Origin: Clostridia bacterium
GTDB taxonomy: Bacteria > Bacillota > Clostridia > Oscillospirales > Acutalibacteraceae
Direction of reading: 5' to 3'
Length of the DNA: 64,000 nt
Assembly: GCA_900752115.1 (NCBI GenBank)
Contig: CAADUC010000108.1
Span: 1-64,000, forward strand
In this document: positions 25,634 through 33,400 of the stretch, one piece after another
Position numbering within the stretch: the first letter of the stretch is position 1
Layout of the letters: each line of letters opens with the position of its first letter
Program-made: the position numbers and the translations under genes
The notes under the pieces: generated by a model
Seen by the model: only the letters and a program-made list of their open reading frames with translations
Databases searched by the model: none
Told to the model about the DNA's origin: nothing

Positions 25634-25819
25634 ATGCAGTTTCCGTTTTCTCTTTATCCTCTCGCCCTCGGCTATCCGTTCGGCGACTTCGGCGATCATC
25701 AGCGCGCAAAGCGGTATTTTGACTCTCTCCCCGAGGAAGAGCAGCTCGCTCTTCTGCGCAGCGATATCACAGCCGGAGATTTCGATCACGAAATCGAGGA
25801 ATTGAAAATGCGGGAGTAA
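25634..25819 (+). CDS. small protein of unknown function (61 aa)
   Basis: AAGGAG lies 8 nt before the ATG, and the gene starts 22 bp after the previous small gene, so the two are surely cotranscribed. The protein is acidic and soluble. The segment YFDSLPEEEQLALLRSDI resembles the AFRTMGSDQRQALFLRA segment of its neighbour, which suggests a shared helical module. No known family is recognised. Confidence 0.68.
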   Translation: MQFPFSLYPLALGYPFGDFGDHQRAKRYFDSLPEEEQLALLRSDITAGDFDHEIEELKMRE

Positions 25820-25949
25820 CCCGGTCTTAAGCCGGATTCCCGCAAATCCGGAACACACGGCGAATCAAAACTCTCTCCAAGCGTGCACAAATACACGGCA
25901 CGCATTCTTTTCCTCCTTCGGACTGGCCTGGAACTCCAATCCTTCGAAG

Positions 25950-25991
25950 AAAAGAAAAAGAGGCCCCTTCCGCTTAAGCGGAAGGGGCCTC
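25950..25991 (-). terminator. terminator of the flavodoxin-like gene
   Basis: A perfect 32-bp palindrome (25960-25991), GAGGCCCCTTCCGCTT and its complement, is followed on the minus strand by TTTTTCTTTTC. It also faces the end of the convergent small-gene pair and may stop both. Confidence 0.92.
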
Positions 25992-26013
25992 TGATCCTAT
26001 ATGCGTATGCAGC

Positions 26014-26433
26014 TTACAGGTTGTCAACAACCTTCTGCGCCCACTCCACAGCCGCCTTAACATCAGCGTCCGTGGGCATGCCCTTCTTGAAGAGAGAGCT
26101 CTTCACACGAACCGTATGTACGTCGGGCACCATGTGAACGCCCTTGGACTCCATCGCCTTCTTAATCTCATCAAGGCCGGAAGTATTTCCGTTACCGTTC
26201 AAAACATAAAACGCAACATTCTGTGCGCGGGCCGGAGTCAGATCGCGGCAGAAATGATCAACGGGGCCAGGCAGCTTACCGTTCATTTCCACGCCGATAA
26301 AAATAATTTTCTCACCCTCGCAGGGATAAGCAGGCGGGATCTGATCACAGACACACTGATGAATACGCCCCAGTTCGGAAGCAATCACCTGAGCGGAACC
26401 ACTTTTCGCGAAATGCAGAGACTTGGCTTTCAT
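26014..26433 (-). CDS. flavodoxin-like fold protein
   Basis: The 139-residue protein has alternating beta-alpha pattern and a HFAKSGSAQVIASELGR start in the position of the flavodoxin phosphate loop. EKIIFIGVEMNGKLPGP and NVAFYVLNGNGNTSGL are later strands. The usual T/S-x-T-G-x-T loop is not canonical, so FMN binding is not certain. It is a single gene with AATATTGGAGGAATT before the ATG and an extended -10 (TGCTACAAT, near 26532) upstream. Probably an electron carrier or a structural relative. Confidence 0.72.
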   Translation of the reverse strand: MKAKSLHFAKSGSAQVIASELGRIHQCVCDQIPPAYPCEGEKIIFIGVEMNGKLPGPVDHFCRDLTPARAQNVAFYVLNGNGNTSGLDEIKKAMESKGVHMVPDVHTVRVKSSLFKKGMPTDADVKAAVEWAQKVVDNL

Positions 26434-26671
26434 GAAACAATTCCTCCAATATTCACATAATGCTTGAAGCTCGGGAAAGGCACCGCATCAAAAGAACGAT
26501 TGCGGGTATTCTTGCTCACTTCATTTTTTATATTGTAGCATAGATTTGTGAAGAACGGGTGACGAATCTTTTTGATTTAAGAAAAAATTTTGTGTATTTT
26601 TTGTGCATTTTGTATGTAATCCTTTTTACGTGGAAAAAATCAAAAAATATTTCCTGCTTTTCCCAAACGCA

Positions 26672-26701
26672 TTGACAAAGCCCTTTTTGATAGAGTAAGA
26701 T
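26672..26701 (+). promoter_or_regulatory. promoter of the cobalamin operon
   Basis: TTGACA (26672-26677) and TAAGAT (26696-26701) have 18-bp spacing, immediately upstream of the riboswitch. Confidence 0.75.
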
Positions 26702-26713
26702 AGGAAAGAAAAT

Positions 26714-26895
26714 GGTTGGGTGCCCGCGGGCTGCAAGGCTGCGCGGGAGAATAGGGAAGCGGGTGAGATTCCCGCGCGGTCCCGCCGCTGTGAGGGCAGC
26801 CCTGCCGGCACAGCCACTGCGAACGTTTCGCGGGAAGGCTCCGGTATTCTGGGCGCCCGGGCGCAGTTCTGCGCCTCAAGCCAGAAGACCTGCCC
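26714..26895 (+). promoter_or_regulatory. cobalamin riboswitch (aptamer)
   Basis: The conserved cobalamin aptamer elements occur in order: GGGTGCCC near the 5' end, GGGAAGCGGGTGAGATTCCC, GCGGTCCCGCCGCTGTGA, the B12 box core GCCACTG (26813-26819), CGGGAAGG, and the closing CCAGAAGACCTGCC. It senses adenosylcobalamin or a related corrinoid and should shut off the downstream biosynthetic operon when the vitamin is abundant. About 200 nt remain before cbiD, holding the expression platform. Confidence 0.96.
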
Positions 26896-26965
26896 AGCCG
26901 TTCGGACGCCCCGCGGAGGACGGTGCGCGTGCGGGGCAGGGGGAGCGTTTCTCCCCGTCTTGGTG

Positions 26966-26998
26966 CGCCTGTACCCTCAGAGGGTGCGGGCGTTTTTT
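26966..26998 (+). terminator. riboswitch-controlled terminator
   Basis: The stem CGCCTGTACCCT / AGGGTGCGGGCG with a CAG loop is followed by TTTTTT. It sits about 70 nt after the aptamer and about 100 nt before cbiD, as expected for transcriptional control. A GCCCCGC...GCGGGGC stem between aptamer and terminator is the likely alternative structure. Confidence 0.85.
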
Positions 26999-27094
26999 CA
27001 TTTGGTTTCGAAACCGCACACACCGTCATCGGACAGCGGAACTGCTCCGTCTTCCCCGGCTTTCCTGTGCGTTTTCGGGAAGGAGCGTCATTTC

Positions 27095-28243
27095 ATGGAA
27101 GCCTCTTCTGCTTTCCCCTCCCGCGGCGGACTGCGCTGCGGGATCACCACCGGTACCTGTGCCGCGCTCGCGTCGTCTGCCGCGGCTTCCCTGCTCGCAG
27201 GGAACGAGCCCGTCTGTGCTTTGATCCGCACGCCGGGCGGCCAAACAGTACAGGCGGAGATCCTCCATCCGCACCGTGGAGAAAAGGAAGCCTCCTGTGC
27301 CGTACGGAAGGATGCCGGGGACGATCCCGACGTCACAGACGGTATCCTTGTCTATGCCTGCGTGCGTCTCTCGGACAAGCCGGGAATCTGCATCGAGGGC
27401 GGTGAAGGCGTGGGACGCGTCACCCTTCCCGGCCTTGACCAGCCTGTGGGCTCCGCGGCGATCAACCGTGTGCCGCGCAGGATGATCGAAGAAGCGGTAC
27501 GAAGCGCCCTTCTGGCCGGAGGGCTTCCGCCGAACGCTCTTGTCACCATCTCGATCCCCGGCGGCGAGGACCTTGCAAAAAAAACCTTCAATCCGCGTCT
27601 CGGCATTGTCGGCGGGCTTTCCGTACTCGGCACCTCCGGCATCGTTGAGCCGATGAGCGAGAAAGCTTTGACGGAGACAATCCGCGCGGAACTCTCCGTC
27701 CGGCGCGCAGCCGGAGAGGTAACCGCCGTCGCCGTGCCGGGACATTACGGAGAACGCTTTCTGCAGTCGTTTCCTTCCCTGCAGCACATTCGGTCCGTAC
27801 AGTGTTCGAATTTTGTCGGGGAGGCTGTCGATCTCGCCGCAGAGCTTGGCTTTTCCGGACTGCTTCTGGTCGGACACATCGGGAAGCTCGTTAAGCTCGC
27901 CGCAGGCATCTTCAACACGCACTCCAAATATGGGGACGCGCGCATGGAGATCCTCACAGCCCACGCCGCTGCTGCAGGCGCGTCCCGCGAGCTGTCTGCC
28001 GCCCTGCTGCAATGCCCCACCACGGACGCGGCCCTCGCTCTTCTGAAAGAAGCGGGGCTCACGCAGGCTGTTGTTGCTGCCTTGCTTAAAGCAATGGATC
28101 GGCACATTCACCGACGCGCCGCGGACAGGCTGCGCGCCGGTATTCTTCTCTACCATGACAAATACGGTTTTCTCGGCATGACGCCCGACGCTGCCGTTCT
28201 GCTGCGCACGCTCGGTCCCGATGCCGGAAAGGAGTTTTTATGA
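27095..28243 (+). CDS. cbiD: cobalt-precorrin-5B C1-methyltransferase
   Basis: The 382-residue protein has the CbiD hallmark LRCGITTGTCAALASSAA at the N-terminus, VTLPGLDQPVGSAAIN, and GHIGKLVKLAAGIFNTHSKY near the C-terminus. CbiD is specific to the oxygen-independent route of cobalamin synthesis. The start at 27095 is set by GAAGGAG upstream; longer readings run back through the riboswitch and are artefacts. It is the first gene of the operon and overlaps cbiL by 4 bp. Confidence 0.96.
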   Translation: MEASSAFPSRGGLRCGITTGTCAALASSAAASLLAGNEPVCALIRTPGGQTVQAEILHPHRGEKEASCAVRKDAGDDPDVTDGILVYACVRLSDKPGICIEGGEGVGRVTLPGLDQPVGSAAINRVPRRMIEEAVRSALLAGGLPPNALVTISIPGGEDLAKKTFNPRLGIVGGLSVLGTSGIVEPMSEKALTETIRAELSVRRAAGEVTAVAVPGHYGERFLQSFPSLQHIRSVQCSNFVGEAVDLAAELGFSGLLLVGHIGKLVKLAAGIFNTHSKYGDARMEILTAHAAAAGASRELSAALLQCPTTDAALALLKEAGLTQAVVAALLKAMDRHIHRRAADRLRAGILLYHDKYGFLGMTPDAAVLLRTLGPDAGKEFL

Positions 28244-28968
28244 TGAATCAGAATCATTCCTCCGGCGTCCTGTTCGGCGTCGGCGTAGGCCCCGGCGATC
28301 CGGAGCTGCTGACCGTCAAGGCGCTGCGCGCTCTTGAACGCTGCACCGTCATCGCCTATCCCAAAACGCGCGGGGAGACAAATCTTGCCCTCGACATTGT
28401 CCGGCGTGCCGGTGTGGAGCTTGAGGGCAAAACGCTGCTGCCGCTCCTTTTCCCCATGACGCGCGACAAGGAGGAGCTCGTGCGATACCACGACGAGGCC
28501 GCCGCCTCTCTCTTTGCGCATCTGAGCGCCGGGGAGGACGTCGCGGTGCTCAGCCTGGGCGACGCCTCACTCTATTCCACTTTCAGTTATCTGCTCACAC
28601 GTGTAAAGGAAAAGGACTTTCCTGTTGAAATCATTCCGGGCGTGCCGAGCTTCTGCGCCGCAGCAGCGCTTCTGGAACGCAGTCTGACCGCCATGAAAGA
28701 GCCGCTGCACATCATTCCGGCAGGCTACGAGGGTTCTCTTGACGCGCTCTCGCTGCCGGGCAGCAAGGTCATCATGAAAAGCGGAAGAACTTTACCCCAG
28801 CTCTGTGAGCGGCTGGACGAGCTGGGCCTGCTTTCCCGCTCGGCTCTGGTGGAAAACGCCGGTCTGCCTGACGAACGGATCGTCTCTCCCCTCTCCCGGG
28901 AGACGGAGAGCTCCGGTTATTTCACGACCATTTTGGTCGGCCCTGAGGAAGCGGAGGGAAGCCTGTGA
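28240..28968 (+). CDS. cbiL: cobalt-factor II / precorrin-2 C20-methyltransferase
   Basis: The 242-residue SAM-dependent tetrapyrrole methylase has the N-terminal GVGVGPGDPELLTVKA loop, VLSLGDASLYSTFSYL and the EIIPGVPSFCAAAALL block typical of CbiL/CobI. It adds the C20 methyl group to cobalt-factor II. The ATG overlaps the cbiD stop (ATGA). Length is normal. Confidence 0.95.
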   Translation: MMNQNHSSGVLFGVGVGPGDPELLTVKALRALERCTVIAYPKTRGETNLALDIVRRAGVELEGKTLLPLLFPMTRDKEELVRYHDEAAASLFAHLSAGEDVAVLSLGDASLYSTFSYLLTRVKEKDFPVEIIPGVPSFCAAAALLERSLTAMKEPLHIIPAGYEGSLDALSLPGSKVIMKSGRTLPQLCERLDELGLLSRSALVENAGLPDERIVSPLSRETESSGYFTTILVGPEEAEGSL

Positions 28969-29723
28969 TTTACTTTATCGGAGCCGGGAGCGGCGCTCCC
29001 GATCTCATCACGGTGCGCGGTGCGCGTCTGCTGGAGCAGGCCGGCTGCGTCATCTATGCCGGAAGCCTGGTCAACCCGGAACTTCTGAAGCTCTGCCCTC
29101 CGGAATGTGAAATCCACGACAGCGCACGCATGACGCTCGAAGAGGTAATCGAGGTTCTCCTGACGGCGGAACGCGCCGGAAAGCTGACGGTACGCCTGCA
29201 TACAGGCGACCCCTGCGTTTACGGAGCCATTCGCGAACAGATGGAGCGGCTCGACGAAGCGGGCGTTTCCTACAAGGTTGTGCCCGGCGTAAGCAGCTTT
29301 TGCGGGGCGGCGTCGGCGCTTCCTGCTGAATATACGGTACCCGGCGTGAGCCAGACGGTCATTCTCACACGCATGGCGGGGCGTACGCCGGTCCCGAAGG
29401 GACAGGAGCTCTCCTCTCTCGCATCGCACCGCGCTTCAATGGTTCTCTTTCTGAGCGCGGGACTTCTCGAAGAGTCGCAGGCGGAGCTGCTGCGCGGCGG
29501 TTATTCTCCCGACACGCCCGCCGCCATTGTCTACAAGGCTACCTGGCCGGATGAGAAGGTCTTCCGCTGCACGGTTTCCACACTGGCCGAAACGGCGAAA
29601 CAGAACGGAATCGGCAAAACGGCGCTCATCCTGATCGGCGATTTTCTCGGAGACGGCGGCGAACGCAGTCTGCTCTACGATCCGACGTTCACCACCGGCT
29701 ATCGGGAGGCGGCAAAGTCATGA
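28965..29723 (+). CDS. cbiF: cobalt-precorrin-4 C11-methyltransferase
   Basis: The 252-residue tetrapyrrole methylase starts with GTG and overlaps cbiL by 4 bp (GTGA). It begins with IYFIGAGSGAPDLITVRGA and has VRLHTGDPCVYGAIREQM and the YTVPGVSQTVILTR segment distinctive for CbiF/CobM. It methylates C11 of the corrin ring. Confidence 0.95.
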   Translation: MIYFIGAGSGAPDLITVRGARLLEQAGCVIYAGSLVNPELLKLCPPECEIHDSARMTLEEVIEVLLTAERAGKLTVRLHTGDPCVYGAIREQMERLDEAGVSYKVVPGVSSFCGAASALPAEYTVPGVSQTVILTRMAGRTPVPKGQELSSLASHRASMVLFLSAGLLEESQAELLRGGYSPDTPAAIVYKATWPDEKVFRCTVSTLAETAKQNGIGKTALILIGDFLGDGGERSLLYDPTFTTGYREAAKS

Positions 29724-30742
29724 AACTCTCCGTGATAGCGTTCACCTCCCGCGGGCTGCGCCTTGCGGAACGGCTGCCCGGCCTGCTCTCTGCGGACGGT
29801 ATACAGGTCAAGCTCTGCGCCTGCTTCGGCGGGACGTCCGTCTCCGCGGCAGAGTGGACCAAGCAGGCCTTCTCCGACTCCGACGCCCTTCTCTACATCG
29901 GGGCGGCTGGGATCGCCGTGCGGTGTGCCGCACCTTTCCTGCGCTCAAAACTGACGGATCCTGCCGTGCTTGTCATGGACGAGGGCGGCCGCTTCTGTAT
30001 TTCCCTGCTCTCCGGCCACGCGGGCGGAGCCAACCGTCTCGCGGAGCGGATCGCTTCTCTCTGCGGAGCCACGCCCGTCGTCACCACAGCGACGGACGGA
30101 CGCGGCCTTTTCGCTGTCGACGAATGGGCGGCCCGCTTTGGCTGCGCCCTCCTGCCGAAGGACGCCATCCGCCTCGTATCGGGCGCGCTTCTGGAGGGAA
30201 AGCCCGTCGGCTTTCTGAGTGATTTCCCGATCGCCGGAGAGCTGCCGAAAGGCTTTGTCTCCTCCCCGCCGGAGGGTTCGCCGTGCGTGCATGTTACTTG
30301 CTCCGCCGGAGACGGCGACCCGCAATGCCTGCGTGTTGTTCCCCGCGCGTCCATTCTTGGGATCGGCTGCCGCAGGGGAATTTCCGAGCAGGCGATCGCC
30401 GCAGCTGTGGACGAATTTCTCGCGCTGCACCGCTGGGAGCGGGCAAGTATCCGCGAGATCTGCTCGATTGATCTCAAGCAGGATGAGGAGGGGCTTCTCG
30501 CGTTCTGCCGCAGTCTCGGCGTGCCCGCGCACTTCTTCCCCGCCGACACGCTCGCTCAAATGCAGGGAGATTTTTCTTCTTCTGATTTCGTCTCCTCGGT
30601 AACGGGCGTGGGGAACGTCTGCGAACGAGCGGCTGTTTGCGGCGGCGGGACGCTGGCGCTGCCGAAATTTGTCCGCGAAGGCGTGACGGTCGCTCTCGCG
30701 CTGGCCCCTGTGGAGCTTTCCTTTACAGATTGGAGAGAATAA
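29720..30742 (+). CDS. cbiG: cobalt-precorrin-5A hydrolase
   Basis: The 340-residue protein has the N-terminal domain signature YIGAAGIAVRCAAPFLRSKL, the SLLSGHAGGANRLAE block and a C-terminal domain beginning LGIGCRRGISEQAI. CbiG opens the delta-lactone and releases C2 as acetaldehyde; it defines the anaerobic pathway. The ATG overlaps the cbiF stop by 4 bp. Length is typical. Confidence 0.95.
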   Translation: MKLSVIAFTSRGLRLAERLPGLLSADGIQVKLCACFGGTSVSAAEWTKQAFSDSDALLYIGAAGIAVRCAAPFLRSKLTDPAVLVMDEGGRFCISLLSGHAGGANRLAERIASLCGATPVVTTATDGRGLFAVDEWAARFGCALLPKDAIRLVSGALLEGKPVGFLSDFPIAGELPKGFVSSPPEGSPCVHVTCSAGDGDPQCLRVVPRASILGIGCRRGISEQAIAAAVDEFLALHRWERASIREICSIDLKQDEEGLLAFCRSLGVPAHFFPADTLAQMQGDFSSSDFVSSVTGVGNVCERAAVCGGGTLALPKFVREGVTVALALAPVELSFTDWRE

Positions 30743-30766
30743 GAAAAAAGGCAGGAGGCGTTTTGG

Positions 30767-31780
30767 ATGAAACAGCTGCCCCTCACAGTCTTTGCGCAGA
30801 TTCGAAAATGCGTTTACCGGCATGCACGCCAGGTGGAGGCCGCCTGGTGGCGGTATCTGTTTGAACACAGGAACCCGGAAGAGGTCGTCACCTCCCTGCG
30901 CGTCTATCAAAATGAGGACGGCGGGTTCGGGAACGGACTCGAGCCGGATTGCGCCAATCCCGGCTCGACCCCCGCGGCGACTTTTCTGGCGTATTCGAGA
31001 CTGCGGGCCGTGGGCCGCGACGGGAAAGAGGAGCCCATGATTCAGGAAATCATGCGGTACGTCGAGAACACCGATCATTTCACGGAACACGGATGGCTCT
31101 GGGCTATCCCCTCCAACAACCGGTATCCGTGCCAGCCATGGTATCTCTACCCTAACGCGCCGTGGTTTCCGAAGGACTGGCCCCCCGAAAACTATGTCAG
31201 CGGCGGACTGCTCTCCTTTATCCTCCGGTACTTTGAGCCGGATCGGGATATTTATCGCAAAGCGCTGCGGGTACTCGAGTACCGGCTTCCCCTTTTGGAG
31301 CGGTTTCCTGAATTTTGTTCGTTTACCGGCGAGTGGAACCAGGAATCCATCGAGGTCAACGACTGGATTGATCTTCTCGATACAGTGGAATCCTTCCGGC
31401 TGAGAAACCCGGAAGAATGCAGCCGGCTGAAACGCCGTTTTCTCGCGCTCGTGAGGGAATCGGCTGTCAAAGCGGTTTTCGTCGAGGCGGAACGCCGCCT
31501 CTCAAAGCGCGGCTATACCGATGCGGAGCTCGACGCGCTTGTGGAAGAACTCAGCGGCGGCAACGTATGGAACGAGGGATTCCTTTATTATGCCGCAGGC
31601 GGACAGTTCTGCGATTTGGAGGGAGACAGAAGCCGTCCCATGCGCTCCGGAGAGCTGTGGTGGAACCTCATCGGCGCTATAACCAAACTGCAGATTCTCG
31701 GCGAGTACAACCGGCTGGAGGAATGCGCGCCCCTGATGAAGAATGCGGGATTGTCCTGCTCAGCCGGCAGAAACGGATAG
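30767..31780 (+). CDS. alpha/alpha-toroid (prenyltransferase/squalene-cyclase repeat) protein inside the B12 operon
   Basis: The 337-residue soluble protein has a strong AGGAGG upstream. Near residues 46-60 it has YQNEDGGFGNGLEPD, the QW-type Gly-rich turn of squalene-cyclase and prenyltransferase repeats. ENYVSGGLLSFILRYFEPD and the helical pattern throughout agree with an alpha/alpha toroid. The DxDD acid of class II cyclases is not visible. Only the small QNEDGGFG-type family is recognised; its function is unknown to me. It lies between cbiG (24 bp) and cbiH (91 bp) on the same strand with no terminator, so it should be under the riboswitch. Confidence 0.8.
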   Translation: MKQLPLTVFAQIRKCVYRHARQVEAAWWRYLFEHRNPEEVVTSLRVYQNEDGGFGNGLEPDCANPGSTPAATFLAYSRLRAVGRDGKEEPMIQEIMRYVENTDHFTEHGWLWAIPSNNRYPCQPWYLYPNAPWFPKDWPPENYVSGGLLSFILRYFEPDRDIYRKALRVLEYRLPLLERFPEFCSFTGEWNQESIEVNDWIDLLDTVESFRLRNPEECSRLKRRFLALVRESAVKAVFVEAERRLSKRGYTDAELDALVEELSGGNVWNEGFLYYAAGGQFCDLEGDRSRPMRSGELWWNLIGAITKLQILGEYNRLEECAPLMKNAGLSCSAGRNG

Positions 31781-31871
31781 CCATACCTTTTCCCGCATTT
31801 CTTCTATTAATGATAGTACCTCAGCGGAATTTACCCTCATGAAACAAAGGGTATCAAAAAGGAGCACTTAC

Positions 31872-32621
31872 ATGAAGCTTTATCTTGTCGGCCTTGGGCC
31901 GGGCAAATGGGAGGGCCTCACGCTCGAGGCCATGCGCGCCTGTGAGGAGAGCGACGTTCTTGCGGGCTACCACGTTTATCTGGATCTCATCCGTGATCGC
32001 TTTCCGGACAAGCCCCTTCTGACCACCGGAATGCGTCAGGAACCGGAACGCTGCCGCCGGTCCATTGAGGAGGTCCTCTCCGGAAAGACGGTCGCCCTTG
32101 TTTGCAGCGGCGACGCGGGCGTATACGGAATGGCCTCCCTGGCTCTCGAGATTGCGCAGGAGTATCCGCCGATCGAGATCGAGGTCATCCCCGGTGTAAC
32201 AGCGGCCCTGAGCGGAGCGGCTCTGCTGGGCGCTCCGCTCTCGCACGACTTCGCCGTCGTAAGCCTGAGCGATCTTCTCACTCCCTGGGAAACCATCGAA
32301 CGCCGTCTCACCGCCGCGGCGCAGGCGGACTTCGCTCTGTGCCTTTACAATCCCGCCAGCCACCACCGGCCGGACAACCTGCGCCGCGCCTGCGATATCC
32401 TGCTGCGGGAAAAATCTCCCGACACGGTCTGCGGCCTGGTGCGCTGCATCGGACGGGAGGGCGAGTCAAGCCGCCTGATGACGCTCGGCGAGCTGCGGGA
32501 CGCTGAGGCGGACATGTTTACGACCGTCTTCATCGGCAGCAGCCAGACAAAGGCAATCGGCGGCCGTATGGTAACGCCGCGCGGCTACCACATGAAAAAG
32601 CCGGAGGCAAAACAATCATGA
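31872..32621 (+). CDS. cbiH: cobalt-factor III / precorrin-3B C17-methyltransferase
   Basis: The 249-residue tetrapyrrole methylase begins MKLYLVGLGPGKWEGLTLEA and has VCSGDAGVYGMASLALE and the LYNPASHHRPDNLRRA block typical of CbiH/CobJ. It methylates C17 and contracts the ring. The start at 31872 is preferred over in-frame ATGs at 31743 and 31839 because AAAGGAG lies 8 nt before it. It overlaps cbiJ by 4 bp. Confidence 0.95.
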   Translation: MKLYLVGLGPGKWEGLTLEAMRACEESDVLAGYHVYLDLIRDRFPDKPLLTTGMRQEPERCRRSIEEVLSGKTVALVCSGDAGVYGMASLALEIAQEYPPIEIEVIPGVTAALSGAALLGAPLSHDFAVVSLSDLLTPWETIERRLTAAAQADFALCLYNPASHHRPDNLRRACDILLREKSPDTVCGLVRCIGREGESSRLMTLGELRDAEADMFTTVFIGSSQTKAIGGRMVTPRGYHMKKPEAKQS

Positions 32622-33400
32622 AGCGCGTGCTGCTCTTCGGCGGCACGACAGAGGGCCGGGAACTCTGTGAGCGCTGGGCCTCTCTCCCCTTCCTTCATGT
32701 CACTGTCTGCGTTGCGACATCCTACGGCCGGGAACTGCTCAGCGGAGTGCCCGAGAACATCGAAGTGCTGGAAGGGCGTAAGGGAGCTCATGAGATTGCC
32801 GGACTTCTTTCCGGTGAACCGGACGGGGACGGAGCTGACGTCGTTGTAGATGCGACGCACCCCTTTGCCCTCGAGGTCAGCCGAACGCTGCGAACGGTCT
32901 GCGGAGAGACGGGCGTGCCGTATCTGCGTCTGCTGCGTCCGCGGGACGGCTTTCCCGGCGCGGATCGCTGCATCCTTGTCGACAGCGCGGCGCAGGCGTG
33001 CGAGGCGCTCGCGAAAACGACGGGCCCTGTTCTGCTGACGACGGGAGCCAAAGAACTCGACGCGTTTTCCTCTCTGCCCCACTTTGCGGAGCGTGTCTAT
33101 GCGCGCGTGCTTCCATCCGCCGAATCGGTGGAGAAATGCGCCGCTCTTGGTCTGCCGCGCCCGCACATCCTGGCTCTGCAGGGACCGTTCAGCCGAAAGC
33201 TCAACCGCGCGCTTCTCGAGGAATACGGAATCCGCTGGCTCGTCACAAAAGAAACCGGGGAAGCGGGAGGCTTTCCTGAAAAGCTGCTTGCCGCCTTCGA
33301 CTGCGGCGCAACGCCGGTGGTTCTGCGCCGCCCCCCCGAAGAGGGACTCACGGCGCAGGAAATCTGCCGGATGGTGGAGGAGGAAACAAGATGCGACTGA
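32618..33400 (+). CDS. cbiJ: cobalt-precorrin-6A reductase
   Basis: The 260-residue protein begins MKRVLLFGGTTEGRELCER. It has VVVDATHPFALEVSRTLRTV and LLTTGAKELDAF, with KETGEAGGFPEKL near the C-terminus; these are standard CbiJ/CobK blocks. It reduces precorrin-6A with a pyridine nucleotide. Its end overlaps cbiET by 10 bp. Confidence 0.95.
   Translation: MKRVLLFGGTTEGRELCERWASLPFLHVTVCVATSYGRELLSGVPENIEVLEGRKGAHEIAGLLSGEPDGDGADVVVDATHPFALEVSRTLRTVCGETGVPYLRLLRPRDGFPGADRCILVDSAAQACEALAKTTGPVLLTTGAKELDAFSSLPHFAERVYARVLPSAESVEKCAALGLPRPHILALQGPFSRKLNRALLEEYGIRWLVTKETGEAGGFPEKLLAAFDCGATPVVLRRPPEEGLTAQEICRMVEEETRCD

Noticed and set aside
31743-31871. Earlier starts for cbiH
   Set aside because: The extension has no homology to tetrapyrrole methylases, while MKLYLVGLGPG at 31872 has an ideal ribosome binding site.
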